Shown here: positions 54,438 to 63,614 of the stretch, piece by piece | Position numbering within the stretch: position 1 is the first letter of the stretch | Layout of the letters: the number at the start of each line of letters is the position of its first letter | Origin: Microvirga pudoricolor | GTDB taxonomy: Bacteria > Pseudomonadota > Alphaproteobacteria > Rhizobiales > Beijerinckiaceae | DNA length: 64,000 bases | Direction of reading: 5' to 3' | Assembly (NCBI RefSeq): GCF_016892705.1 | Contig: NZ_JAFEMB010000004.1 | Location: forward strand, 124,001 to 188,000 | Notes under the pieces: model-generated | Seen by the model: only the letters and a program-made list of their open reading frames with translations | Databases searched by the model: none | What the model was told of the DNA's origin: nothing | Made by a program: the position numbers and the translations under genes

Positions 54438-55646
54438 ATGGTGCCTGTCCTGATCGTCCTCAACGCTGGATCATCAAGCCTCAAGTTTCAGGTTTTCGAT
54501 GTGCTCGATGGTGCGGAGCCGCAGCTCGTCTGGAAAGGCCTCTACGAAGGTCTGGGTGGAAACGCGCACTTCGTCGTCAAGGATGCAGGCGGGATCGTGC
54601 TTAGAGATGAGATATGGGACGAAGGCAGGCCAACCAGTCATGAGGAGGCGCTGACGCACCTCGTTGCGTGGCTGAGTCAGTTTCGCGAGGAGCGCCAACC
54701 CGTGGCGATTGGGCACCGAGTCGTCCATGGCGGCGAGATCTTCTCGGCTCCGGCGATTGTTGACGAGTCCGTCCTCCAGCGGCTTGAGGTCTTGGTGCCG
54801 CTTGCGCCGCTGCATCAGCCCCACAACCTCGAGCCGATCCGGATCGTGCGCCGACGCCTGCCGGAGATGCCGCAAGTTGCCTGTTTCGACACGGCCTTCC
54901 ACCAAAGCCAATCTGATATCGCCACTTTGTACGCTCTACCGCGAGAAATGCGCGAACGGGGCGTGCGGCGCTACGGTTTTCACGGTCTTTCCTACGACTA
55001 CATCTCGTCCGTGCTCGAAGGATACGATCAACACGTCGCCGAACGACGGGTGGTCGTGGCTCATCTCGGCAATGGAGCGAGCCTATGCGCCCTCAAGGGC
55101 GGTGTGAGCATCGCAACGACAATGGGGTTTTCCGCTCTCGATGGGCTTCCGATGGGCACGCGCTGCGGCACGGTCGACGCCGGTGTCGTTTTCTACATGC
55201 TCCGGGAGATGAGCCTGTCGCCCGGCGAGGCCGAGCGGTTGCTTTACACCAAGTCTGGCCTTCTGGGTGTATCAGGCATCTCAAACGACATGCGCACGCT
55301 GCGGGCGAGAGAGGCTGTGGACACCAATGCCAAGCGCGCTATCGAAATGTTCGTTTACCGCATCGTGCGTGAGATCGGTTCACTCGTCGCGGCCCTAGGT
55401 GGCATCGAGGGGATCGTCTTCACTGGAGGAATCGGCGAAAACGATGGGGCCACGCGTGCTGAGGTCATCGAGGGTCTTGCCTGGGCCGGTTTCACACTCG
55501 ATGACGTTGCTAACCGTACCGGAGGTCCGCTGATCTCATCCGGCAAAGGACCTAAGGCTTGGGTCATCCCTACGAATGAAGAGCTCGTGATTGCACGGCA
55601 AACGCGCAGCGTACTTAGCACCATGCCCTCTAGAATCGCGTCCTGA
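54438..55646 (+). CDS. ackA: Acetate kinase
   Basis: Makes ATP and acetate from acetyl phosphate (402 aa). Typical motifs are NAGSSSLKFQVF, GHRVVHGG, CFDTAFHQ, RRYGFHGLSY, HLGNGASLCA and FTGGIGEND. Directly after pta. With PFL and the serine lyase this gives substrate-level phosphorylation. Confidence 0.96.
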   Translation: MVPVLIVLNAGSSSLKFQVFDVLDGAEPQLVWKGLYEGLGGNAHFVVKDAGGIVLRDEIWDEGRPTSHEEALTHLVAWLSQFREERQPVAIGHRVVHGGEIFSAPAIVDESVLQRLEVLVPLAPLHQPHNLEPIRIVRRRLPEMPQVACFDTAFHQSQSDIATLYALPREMRERGVRRYGFHGLSYDYISSVLEGYDQHVAERRVVVAHLGNGASLCALKGGVSIATTMGFSALDGLPMGTRCGTVDAGVVFYMLREMSLSPGEAERLLYTKSGLLGVSGISNDMRTLRAREAVDTNAKRAIEMFVYRIVREIGSLVAALGGIEGIVFTGGIGENDGATRAEVIEGLAWAGFTLDDVANRTGGPLISSGKGPKAWVIPTNEELVIARQTRSVLSTMPSRIAS

Positions 55647-55663
55647 ACAGGGAGGTTGTTATC

Positions 55664-56173
55664 ATGGAAACGCTGAAGACCAGGCCTGGCGAAATGGCTC
55701 AGCAGGAACTTGCGGACGAAACCTTCATGTCGGCCGCCGACCTGCGCAACTACATGACAGAGATGCTCATGGCGAAGGCGTCCAAGTCGCTGGAAGGCAT
55801 GGATCGGGCCGAAAAGGCGCGGCATGAGCTGATCAAGCGGATGGCTGAGCCCATCAACCTGACGCAAGAGCGCCTGAAGGAGATCCTCCAGCCGCTGAAG
55901 GCGAAGCTGAAGTCGGCAGCCGAGCGAGGTCAAACGGAACTGATGGTCATGCGGTTTCCCAATGCATTGTGTTCCGACCATGGCCGCGCGATCAACAACT
56001 CCGATCCTGCATGGCCTGAGACACTGACAGGACGCCCACGCCAAGCCTACGAACTGTGGCGAGATCAGCTTAGAGACGCCGGGTTCAAGCTGAACGCGAT
56101 GATCATCGAATGGCCAGGTGGCATGCCAGGTGACGTCGGGTTCTTTCTCAGATGGGGCGAGTCCAAGCGATAG
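55664..56173 (+). CDS. Conserved hypothetical protein in the pta-ackA operon
   Basis: 169-aa cytosolic protein not recognised by family. The N-terminal half is helical and charged (SAADLRNYMTEMLMAKASKS, EKARHELIKRMAEPINLTQE); the C-terminal half is globular (FPNALCSDHGRAINN, IIEWPGGMPGDVGFFLRWGE). A GGGAGG site precedes the ATG. Seventeen bases after ackA and 21 before the DUF3141 gene, so part of the operon. Confidence 0.75.
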   Translation: METLKTRPGEMAQQELADETFMSAADLRNYMTEMLMAKASKSLEGMDRAEKARHELIKRMAEPINLTQERLKEILQPLKAKLKSAAERGQTELMVMRFPNALCSDHGRAINNSDPAWPETLTGRPRQAYELWRDQLRDAGFKLNAMIIEWPGGMPGDVGFFLRWGESKR

Positions 56174-56194
56174 ACCCCGGTTCGGACGATCCCC

Positions 56195-58612
56195 ATGCCC
56201 CAGAACAAATCGAAGATCACAACGAACAACGATAGCCCAGCGACGAAGCTGGGCCGGCTGGCGCAGTCTCAGGCGAAGGTTACGGAGATTTATCAGGAGC
56301 GTCATACCAAGGCGGCGCAGCGGTATCTCGAGGCTGTGACGACCGCAGGTGAGGCGGTGCGAGACGATGGGTTCCTCTCGGCGTCACCGCTGGATCTCTG
56401 GTATGATGCCGGCGCTTACTGGCTCGACTTCACGCAGCGCTCGATCCTGTTCTGGGATACGCTGCGCCAGCGCGGCAACAATTGGATCGACCATGAGCGC
56501 GCCGGCAAGCCGCCGTTGCTGGACTTCGATTGGGAGTTGATTGCGGACGCACGTACATTCGAGCGGCCGGTGAATTATGCCCTCGTAAGAATTCTACCGC
56601 CCGATGGGATAAAGATTGATCCTCAGCTCCGTGCCTTTGTCATCATCGATCCAAGGGCCGGACATGGACCGGGTATCGGCGGATTCAAGCAAGAATCTCA
56701 GGTAGGCGTTGCGCTCAGGGCTGGTCATCCAGTCTATTGCGTAGTCTTCTTCCCCGAGCCAATGCCAGGGCAAACGCTTGCCGACGTGTCGCGTGCCGAG
56801 GCCGAGTTCCTTCGCATCGTCGGAGTCCGCCATGCGAATGCTCGCAAGCCCGTCCTATTCGGAAACTGCCAGGGCGGATGGGCCTCGATGCTTGTTGGCG
56901 CGATGGAGCCCGATCTTATGGGACCCATCGTCATCAATGGGGCGCCCATGTCCTACTGGGCCGGGAATGATGGCGAGAACCCAATGCGATATGCGGGCGG
57001 CATGCTCGGCGGCACTTGGCCTGCGCTCCTCGCCAGTGATCTGGGCGCCGGTCTGTTCGACGGGGCCTATCTCGTTGAGAACTTCGAGTATCTCAACCCG
57101 GCCAACACTTATTTCAATAAGTACTATAAGCTTTTTTCGAAGATCGACACCGAGCCGGAGCGCTTCCTGGAGTTCGAGCGGTGGTGGGGCGGCTTCTTTC
57201 TGATGAACCGAGAAGAGATCAAGTGGATCGTCGACAATCTGTTTGTCGGCAACAACTTGGCTGACGGCAACGCAGAGTGGTCGGAAGGGCGTGCGTTCGA
57301 TCTACGTGCCATCAAGTCTCCCGTTGTCGTGTTCGCATCGCTTGGCGACAACATTACTCCACCGCAGCAGGCCTTCAACTGGGTAGCCGATCTCTATCCC
57401 ACCACCGAGGCGCTTAAGGCGAACGGGCAGGTGATCGTCGGCTTGATGCACGAAAGCGTCGGCCATCTCGGGATCTTCGTCTCAGGCGCGGTCGCGAAGC
57501 GCGAGTACACACAGATCACCGATCTGATCGGATATATCGAGCATCTGCCCCCTGGCCTCTATGGTATGCAGGTCGAGGAAGTGGAGATGCCTGGCGGCGT
57601 GCGCTACGATGTGCTGCTGACGGAACGACGTGTCGAGGACTTGCAGATCCTGCAGAGGTATAACCGCAAGGATGAGATGCCGTTTAGGGCGGTGGAGAAA
57701 ACCTCCGAGGCGCTCGCCGCCGCCTATGAAACTTTCGTGCGTCCATTCTTGGTGCCGACTGTCACGCCGGCCATGGCCGGTCTGGCCCGCGCCTTCAATC
57801 CTCAGCGCGTACAGCGCTGGGCGATATCAGATCTCAACCCCTTCCTGCTGCCGCTCAAGGGTCTGGCCGATATGGTGAGGGCAAACCGACTGCCGCACGG
57901 AACAGACGGCCCAACAGCTAGAATGGAGCGATGGTCAGCCGACGTAACCTCTGCCTCATGGGATCTTTATCGCGACCTGCGCGATGCAACCGTGGAGAAT
58001 ATGTTCTTTCGCACCTATGGCCCAGTCAGTATTGGCATGGCCGAGAATTACAAAGAAGACGTGATAAAGAAGCCTGGCGACGAACGCATGGCTCCGGCGG
58101 TCAAGGAAGCGCTGGCGCATGTCAAGGATGGGGACCGGACGACGGCCATGGTTAGGGTAGCCCTGCTGTTGATGAAAGCCGGCACAGGGCGGCGAAGGCT
58201 TTCGACGCTGAAACGGGCACGCGACCTCGTCGGCAAGGAGGTTGGGCTTCTGGAAATCCCCGTGGAAGCCGCCAGGCGGGTCATCCGGGAGCAATCCTAC
58301 ATCGTTGACTTCGAGCCGGCGAAGGCTCTTGCCACACTCACCGATCTCCTCCCGTCTCCCGGCGACCGAAACAATTTGCTCGATCTGCTTGACCGGATCG
58401 AGGGACGCATCGAGGCCAACGAAAAGCAGATGACGCTGCTGGGCGAGATCCGGCGACTTCTTGCCGAGGACAGCGCCGATGCCAAAGGGTCGGACCGGAC
58501 GGTCGCCTCGCTGCTGGCGGCTGTTCCACCGGAAGTCCGTTCGGAAGCACGGGTCAGGCGACGCCCCGCGCGCCGCTTCGTCCCCTCCCAACGCACGAGG
58601 GCGAACCCATGA
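56195..58612 (+). CDS. DUF3141 protein, PHA-synthase-like alpha/beta hydrolase
   Basis: 805-aa protein. The middle part (about 90-480) is an alpha/beta hydrolase with a PhaC-type lipase box and Cys225 as nucleophile (GNCQGGW), a candidate Asp in ASLGDNITPP and His in HESVGHLGIF. This resembles polyhydroxyalkanoate synthase, but the order and length differ (DUF3141). N- and C-terminal helical regions flank it; the C-terminus is Arg-rich. No signal peptide. Its neighbours pta, ackA, fabI and a phasin point to acyl-CoA/PHA metabolism. Whether it polymerises, depolymerises or hydrolyses is unknown. Its stop overlaps the fabI ATG. Confidence 0.85.
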   Translation: MPQNKSKITTNNDSPATKLGRLAQSQAKVTEIYQERHTKAAQRYLEAVTTAGEAVRDDGFLSASPLDLWYDAGAYWLDFTQRSILFWDTLRQRGNNWIDHERAGKPPLLDFDWELIADARTFERPVNYALVRILPPDGIKIDPQLRAFVIIDPRAGHGPGIGGFKQESQVGVALRAGHPVYCVVFFPEPMPGQTLADVSRAEAEFLRIVGVRHANARKPVLFGNCQGGWASMLVGAMEPDLMGPIVINGAPMSYWAGNDGENPMRYAGGMLGGTWPALLASDLGAGLFDGAYLVENFEYLNPANTYFNKYYKLFSKIDTEPERFLEFERWWGGFFLMNREEIKWIVDNLFVGNNLADGNAEWSEGRAFDLRAIKSPVVVFASLGDNITPPQQAFNWVADLYPTTEALKANGQVIVGLMHESVGHLGIFVSGAVAKREYTQITDLIGYIEHLPPGLYGMQVEEVEMPGGVRYDVLLTERRVEDLQILQRYNRKDEMPFRAVEKTSEALAAAYETFVRPFLVPTVTPAMAGLARAFNPQRVQRWAISDLNPFLLPLKGLADMVRANRLPHGTDGPTARMERWSADVTSASWDLYRDLRDATVENMFFRTYGPVSIGMAENYKEDVIKKPGDERMAPAVKEALAHVKDGDRTTAMVRVALLLMKAGTGRRRLSTLKRARDLVGKEVGLLEIPVEAARRVIREQSYIVDFEPAKALATLTDLLPSPGDRNNLLDLLDRIEGRIEANEKQMTLLGEIRRLLAEDSADAKGSDRTVASLLAAVPPEVRSEARVRRRPARRFVPSQRTRANP

Positions 58613-59415
58613 ACGAGCAGCCGACCAGACTGGAAGGGATTACCGTTCAGTCGAAGATCCTTCGCGGCCAGCGGGCTCTCGTCATCGGCATCGCCAACGA
58701 GAGTTCGATTGCCTATGGCTGCGCCCGCATCTTCCGTCAGCTCGGAGCCGACCTTGCCGTTACCTATCTCAACGAGAAAGCTCGTCCGCATGTGGAGCCA
58801 CTCGCCAAGGATCTCGGTGCGGCAATCGTCGCGCCCTGTGACGTGGGCCACGATGGCGAACTCGAAGCCGTGTTCCGGCAAATCCGAGAGACATGGGGCG
58901 GGCTCGACATCGCGCTCCACTCTATCGCATTCGCGCCGAAAGTGGACTTGCAGGGTCGGCTCGTCGACAGTTCGGCTGCGGGATTCAAGGAGGCAATGGA
59001 CATCTCCTGTCACTCGTTCATCCGTATGGCTCGGCTCGCCGAGCCTCTCATGCATGACGGTGGAACGCTTCTGGCGACGACCTACCACGGTGCCAGCAAG
59101 GTCGTTCCGAATTACAACCTGATGGGACCGGTGAAGGCGGCACTGGAGAGCGCTGTCCGCTACCTGGCGTACGAGCTTGGCGACAGGCACATCCGCGTGC
59201 ACGCTGTATCGCCCGGCCCGTTGAAGACACGGGCGGCATCCGGCCTCAAGGACTTCGACGTCCTGCTGTCGGACGCGATCGAGCGCTCGCCCATCGGTGA
59301 GCTTGTCGACATCGACGATGTCGGCCTCACGGCCGCCTTTCTCACGACGCCGTTCGCGCGGCGGCTCACGGGAACGACCACCTATGTCGATGGCGGGTTG
59401 AGCATCGTGGCTTGA
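58609..59415 (+). CDS. fabI: Enoyl-[acyl-carrier-protein] reductase
   Basis: Short-chain reductase of 268 aa that reduces the trans-2 double bond of enoyl-ACP. NAD-binding IGIANESSIAYGCA and the FabI catalytic pattern Tyr-x6-Lys (YNLMGPVK) are clear; the C-terminus TYVDGGLSIVA is normal. The ATG overlaps the DUF3141 stop. Probably a second copy besides a housekeeping gene elsewhere, specialised to this operon (inference). Confidence 0.92.
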   Translation: MNEQPTRLEGITVQSKILRGQRALVIGIANESSIAYGCARIFRQLGADLAVTYLNEKARPHVEPLAKDLGAAIVAPCDVGHDGELEAVFRQIRETWGGLDIALHSIAFAPKVDLQGRLVDSSAAGFKEAMDISCHSFIRMARLAEPLMHDGGTLLATTYHGASKVVPNYNLMGPVKAALESAVRYLAYELGDRHIRVHAVSPGPLKTRAASGLKDFDVLLSDAIERSPIGELVDIDDVGLTAAFLTTPFARRLTGTTTYVDGGLSIVA

Positions 59416-59585
59416 GGGATCCAAGCGTAAAGGAACTTGTCTATGCCCATCCATCCCGTCTCAGCAGATCGGCATGACGTTCTCGCGCCGCCAGCTCACC
59501 TGTCGGATCGCGCCGCCCGGGTGGAAGCGCAGGGGGCGAGATTGATTCCAAGGCATGTTCGAGGTGCTGGAGTTGGAGAATTGGC

Positions 59586-60068
59586 ATGACCGCATCATCG
59601 AACCCAGCTGCCCCTGAGCACCTGCCGGTCTTCGTCACTGCGCCTGGCGGGACGGATGTCCTGATGGTGATCGTGGCCGTTTTTCTTCTGGTCGCAGTGC
59701 TGGCAGTCGGACTGCTGTTCCTGCGGCTGCACACTCTGCCGGAACGGATCGCGCACCGGGGTCACAAGCTGCAGTTCGAAATTGTCGCGATTCTAGGCTT
59801 GCTGGCGCTGTTCACGCATGTGCACCTGTTCTGGGTCGCCGGGTTGCTTCTCGCCCTGATCGATATTCCCGACTTCGGCAATCCGCTGCGCCGGATCGCC
59901 GGGTCGCTGGAGAAGATCGCCGGCCTTCCGCCGGGTGAGGGCGCCGGAAGGGCTCCGGACGAGATCGGTGTTGCCACCTTGCCGCCCGAAGAGGCGAGGG
60001 AGGAGGCGGTCGAGGTACCGAAGACCCTCACCTTGGCGCGCACAGTGAAGGAGCGGACCCATGCTTGA
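59586..60068 (+). CDS. Small inner-membrane protein next to the HlyD-type gene
   Basis: 160-aa protein with two to three membrane segments (VLMVIVAVFLLVAVLAVGLL; VAILGLLALFTHVHLFWVAG) and a cytosolic acidic tail. No family recognised. It overlaps the adaptor gene by eight bases, so the two probably work together. A 170-base gap to fabI without clear structure separates it from the operon before. Confidence 0.72.
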   Translation: MTASSNPAAPEHLPVFVTAPGGTDVLMVIVAVFLLVAVLAVGLLFLRLHTLPERIAHRGHKLQFEIVAILGLLALFTHVHLFWVAGLLLALIDIPDFGNPLRRIAGSLEKIAGLPPGEGAGRAPDEIGVATLPPEEAREEAVEVPKTLTLARTVKERTHA

Positions 60069-61296
60069 GCTGCTTCTCTGCTCTCTTCTGACGATCCTGC
60101 CGGATTACCTCTACCGCCGCTACCGCCAGGGCAAGCGGCTCGGTCAAGAAATCACGCTCTATTCGGTCTGGTTCGAGCTGCGTTGGGGTATCGTGTCATG
60201 CCTGATGCTTACTGTGGGCTTGATCACAGTGGTGTTTTACAATCACCCGGCGACAACAAACGCCACCGCATACTTTCGTACCATCCCGGTCTTGCCCGAA
60301 ACCAACGGCCGCGTCGCTGAGATCTACGTCGATGGCGTGAGCGGGGATGTCAAGCAAGGTGCGCCTCTTTTCCGGCTCGATAGCTCCAAGCAAGAAGCAG
60401 CCGCCGAGACCGCACGCCGCAAGATCGCAGAAGTCGAAGCAGCGCTCGTGGTCACGAAAACGGAGATCCAGGCGGCCGAAGGCAAGATTATCGAAGCTCG
60501 CAGCAACTTCCAGCAGGCGGTGGACGAACTGGAAACCAAGCGTGAGATCTACCGCCGCAATCCCGGCGCGGTTGCCACCCGCGACATCGAGAAGCTCCAG
60601 GTCGCCGTGCAAGGGCGCCAGGGCACTATCGATGCCGCCATCGCCGCCAAGCAGCAGGCCGAAGCGCAGCTCTCAGCCCTTCTCCCCGCCCAGAAGGCCA
60701 GCGCCGAGGCTGAACTGGCCCAAGCAGAAGTGGATCTGGCAAAGACCCTCGTCCGGGCTGGTGTCGGTGGACGGGTCGAGCAGTTCACGCTGCGGGTGGG
60801 AGACATCGTCAATCCGCTGATGCGTCCGGCCGGCGTCCTGATCCCGGAGGGCGCAGGGCGTGGACGCCTGCAGGCCGGCTTCGGGCAGGTCGAGGCCCAG
60901 GTGTTGAAGGTCGGGATGGTGGCTGAGGCGACCTGTGCGTCAAAGCCCTGGACGATCATTCCGATGGTGGTCACCGGGGTGCAGGACTATATCGCCGCCG
61001 GCCAGATCCGCAGCGGCGAGCAGTTGCTCGATGCGCAGCAGGTGACGCGGCCAGGGACCGTTCTGGCCTTCCTGGAGCCTCTCTATGAGGGAGGGTTCGA
61101 CGCCGTTACTCCGGGCAGCAGCTGCATTGTCAATGCTTATACCAGCCATCATGACGAAATCATCGCACCAGAGACCGGTATGGTGCGGGGGGTGGTGCTC
61201 CATGCGGTGGATGCCGTCGGGCTCGTTCATGCCATGATCCTGCGGATCCAGGCTTTGCTATACCCGATCCAGACCCTCGTGCTCGGGGGGCACTGA
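60061..61296 (+). CDS. HlyD-family membrane-fusion protein
   Basis: 411-aa adaptor of the HlyD/EmrA type. A membrane span lies near residues 43-62, followed by a biotinyl-lipoyl-like half (ETNGRVAEIYVDGVSGDVKQ), a long coiled-coil hairpin (about 115-225, rich in Ala/Glu/Gln) and the second half motif (TLVRAGVGGRVEQFTLRVGD). No ABC, MFS or RND pump follows, so it is an orphan or pairs with the small membrane protein before it. Confidence 0.87.
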   Translation: MLELLLCSLLTILPDYLYRRYRQGKRLGQEITLYSVWFELRWGIVSCLMLTVGLITVVFYNHPATTNATAYFRTIPVLPETNGRVAEIYVDGVSGDVKQGAPLFRLDSSKQEAAAETARRKIAEVEAALVVTKTEIQAAEGKIIEARSNFQQAVDELETKREIYRRNPGAVATRDIEKLQVAVQGRQGTIDAAIAAKQQAEAQLSALLPAQKASAEAELAQAEVDLAKTLVRAGVGGRVEQFTLRVGDIVNPLMRPAGVLIPEGAGRGRLQAGFGQVEAQVLKVGMVAEATCASKPWTIIPMVVTGVQDYIAAGQIRSGEQLLDAQQVTRPGTVLAFLEPLYEGGFDAVTPGSSCIVNAYTSHHDEIIAPETGMVRGVVLHAVDAVGLVHAMILRIQALLYPIQTLVLGGH

Positions 61297-61379
61297 CAGA
61301 AATGGCGCGCGGCGGAAAGCACCCGCCGCCGCTTGGTATCCGGGAGTTTGCCATACGTCTTCCATGAGGAGGAGTCATC

Positions 61380-61712
61380 ATGGTCGCCAGGCCACAAGCA
61401 TCTGTCACGTTGAATCGCGTTCAAAGCGGCGCCCTGTCGGCACGATCCGACAAGGCCCAGGCCGTGGCGCAAGCCTTGGAAACGTGGTTCGCCACGGCTT
61501 CGGAATACCAACGAGAGATGATGGGCTTCGTGTCCATGCGCCTTGAGAAGGACGCCGATACGACCCGCGAGATCCTGGGATGTAGAAGTCTGGCGGATGT
61601 GACCGCCATCCAATCCCGATGGATGGAAGAGACCATGCACGACTACAATTCCGAGGTCGACAAGCTGATGAGTCTCTGCACGAGGTCGGCTGAGCCCGTC
61701 GATAAGAGGTAA
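61380..61712 (+). CDS. Phasin-family protein
   Basis: 110-aa helical protein resembling Phasin_2 proteins that coat PHA granules. Typical amphipathic segments are ETWFATASEYQREMMGFVSM and CRSLADVTAIQSRWMEETMH. A GAGGAGGAG site precedes the ATG. Its place at the end of the pta/DUF3141/fabI group supports a link with PHA storage. Confidence 0.8.
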   Translation: MVARPQASVTLNRVQSGALSARSDKAQAVAQALETWFATASEYQREMMGFVSMRLEKDADTTREILGCRSLADVTAIQSRWMEETMHDYNSEVDKLMSLCTRSAEPVDKR

Positions 61713-61887
61713 CGGCCGCACGGATCCTGTTCCCGGATCGGCGTCTCCGTTACCCAGAGCCCAGGCGACAGGCCGGGCCAATCGGCGCACTTTGCAGGGT
61801 GACCCCAATCCGTAAAGCATGTGTGACTATATGGATGTATGGAGCAGGGTCCATGAGATCGGGGCTTGCGGCTTTGCTGCCGGTCCT

Positions 61888-62409
61888 TCACGCAAGCTGG
61901 AGCACGACGTGGGTGGCATCCGGATCCCGTCGGGTTCTGATGCCGAGCCCGCTGGACGCAAGCACCTTCAGCATCGCAAGGTTGTCCGGCAAGACATCCG
62001 CGGTCAGCTCTTCAAGCCCAACCCGGCGGGCAATCAGCGCTAAGTGGTGCAGCAGAGCCGTGCCGATGCCGAGCCCTTGATGAGCATCGTCCACAGTGAA
62101 GGCGAGCTCGGCCCGGCCCGGCCGCTCCACGATGTAACGCGCTCCGCCGACGACCAGCGGCGTCCTGTCCTCCTCTAGCAAGGCCACCAGGGCGACATGA
62201 GCTTCGAAGTCGACATCGAGATAGAACTCGATCTCCCGGTCCGTGAAAGCTCGCTTGAAGCCGAAGAAGCGCCGGTAGAGGGACCGGTCGCTGGTCCGGC
62301 CGACGGCGGCAAGAAGGCCGGCCCGGTCCTCGGGCCGGAGGGCGCGGATCTCGGCTGTGCGCCCGTCACGCAGGGTCGCGATGGCCGAGTACTCTGCCGT
62401 TCGCATCAT
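61888..62409 (-). CDS. GNAT-family N-acetyltransferase
   Basis: 173-aa acetyltransferase. The acetyl-CoA motif A is HQGLGIGTALLHHLALIARR, preceded by the beta-4 strand AELAFTVDD. The N-terminal IRALRPEDRAGLLAAVGRTS is like the acetyltransferase domains fused to protein-acetylating enzymes, so a protein target is possible. Start at the first of two adjacent Met codons; the ribosome site is weak and a GTG at 62442 is possible. Confidence 0.85.
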   Translation of the reverse strand: MMRTAEYSAIATLRDGRTAEIRALRPEDRAGLLAAVGRTSDRSLYRRFFGFKRAFTDREIEFYLDVDFEAHVALVALLEEDRTPLVVGGARYIVERPGRAELAFTVDDAHQGLGIGTALLHHLALIARRVGLEELTADVLPDNLAMLKVLASSGLGIRTRRDPDATHVVLQLA

Positions 62410-62438
62410 GGCGTCGTCACTGGAGGCATGATCCGTTC

Positions 62439-62873
62439 TCACCAGGATCGTCGGTAGGCCGCGCGAGGTCCGACGTACCGGGGGCCATAGTAGCCCCGGT
62501 ACGCACCGTAGTAGCGGGGCCCGTAATAGGCAGGGCGAGGATAGTATCGTGGTCCATAATAGACCGGCTGCGGGTCGTAGTACCCGACACTCGGCGCGTA
62601 ATAGCCCTGCCAGGGAGCGTAGGCCCCGTAGCCATAGGCCGGATACCCATATCCATAAGCCGGGGCAGTGGCGGCCGCGGTGATGAGGCCTCCAAGGATC
62701 GCACCACCGATGAGCCCGGCGGCGATGGAACCGCCACCTCCCCACCCGCCGTGGCCGTAATAGCCGCCGTGGTAGCCCCAGCCGGGGTATCCATGCCGGT
62801 ATTGAGCGTCCGCTGGCTGGGCGCTGTAGGTCACAATCAAGGCGGCAGCGGCGAAAGTCGCGAGATTCCTCAT
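62439..62873 (-). CDS. Secreted Gly/Tyr-rich glycine-zipper protein
   Basis: 144-aa exported protein: signal peptide (RNLATFAAAALIVTYSAQPA), a glycine zipper (SIAAGLIGGAILGGLITAAA), and repeats of Tyr-Tyr-Gly-Pro-Arg to the end. Unknown function; similar low-complexity proteins are common in the envelope of Hyphomicrobiales. The ATG at 62873 has GGAGG five bases upstream. Confidence 0.78.
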   Translation of the reverse strand: MRNLATFAAAALIVTYSAQPADAQYRHGYPGWGYHGGYYGHGGWGGGGSIAAGLIGGAILGGLITAAATAPAYGYGYPAYGYGAYAPWQGYYAPSVGYYDPQPVYYGPRYYPRPAYYGPRYYGAYRGYYGPRYVGPRAAYRRSW

Positions 62874-62938
62874 GTCAGCCTCCAAAGGCTCTGTATCCAC
62901 CCCGTCATTTCTTCTGTCGTCCGCCACGTTGGTCGAGA

Positions 62939-63373
62939 CTAGCGTCTCAGGCGCGACTTCTGCAGCGTCTCGCCGTTGCCTCGAGCGTCCCGAGGCGCGG
63001 TGTTGAGGCACAACCTGATCATATTGTCGTCCATGTCTCGCATGGTCAGGCAAACCTCCGCCTCCTCGAGACAGTCGGACGCATTTCCATAGCGGGCGCA
63101 CAACTCCTCGCTCCGGGCCCGGATGGTGTTGATGAGCCCATAGATGAAGTTGCCGTTGAGGTCTGGCTTCGTGGACGATTTGCGCGCCGCCGCTTTGGTG
63201 GCTCCGGATGATCGCTTCGAGGTGGCGATGAGCGACGCCGAACCGGCCTCCCGGACGCGCTGAGCCGGTTCCAGGTTAGGGTCGTCCGCCAAGGCAGCGG
63301 CGGCTAGGAAGGGTGTCCCAAGCAGGAACGCCGCTAGGATAGACACAAGGGATCGTTTCCGAAGTGTCCACAT
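62939..63373 (-). CDS. Secreted hypothetical protein with conserved cysteines
   Basis: 144-aa protein with a signal peptide (RSLVSILAAFLLGTPFLAAA, cleavage near ALA). The mature domain has four Cys (ELCARYGNASDCLEEAEVC and RLC) that could form two disulphides in the periplasm. No family recognised. The ATG at 63373 gives the best signal peptide. It is 65 bases upstream of the Gly/Tyr-rich gene in the same direction. Confidence 0.7.
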   Translation of the reverse strand: MWTLRKRSLVSILAAFLLGTPFLAAAALADDPNLEPAQRVREAGSASLIATSKRSSGATKAAARKSSTKPDLNGNFIYGLINTIRARSEELCARYGNASDCLEEAEVCLTMRDMDDNMIRLCLNTAPRDARGNGETLQKSRLRR

Positions 63374-63614
63374 GCTGATACCCCCACTCTCGGCTTCGGC
63401 GCCCGTGCTGACGGGCGGAGCAGCCCGCCAACGGGATCGGAGGCTGTTCCGCAACCAAAGCCGGGGCGATGGCTCGGTCGTCGGCCACGCCACTGTCGCT
63501 CGCATCGTGTCAAGGCGCAGGCCAGGTTCCGCCGCTCGGGCGGAGGCGTTGACAGCTCAGGACGGGCCGAGGCGGCCCCAGGGACGCGGGAGGGCCCCCC
63601 AAGCTGCCTGACCG

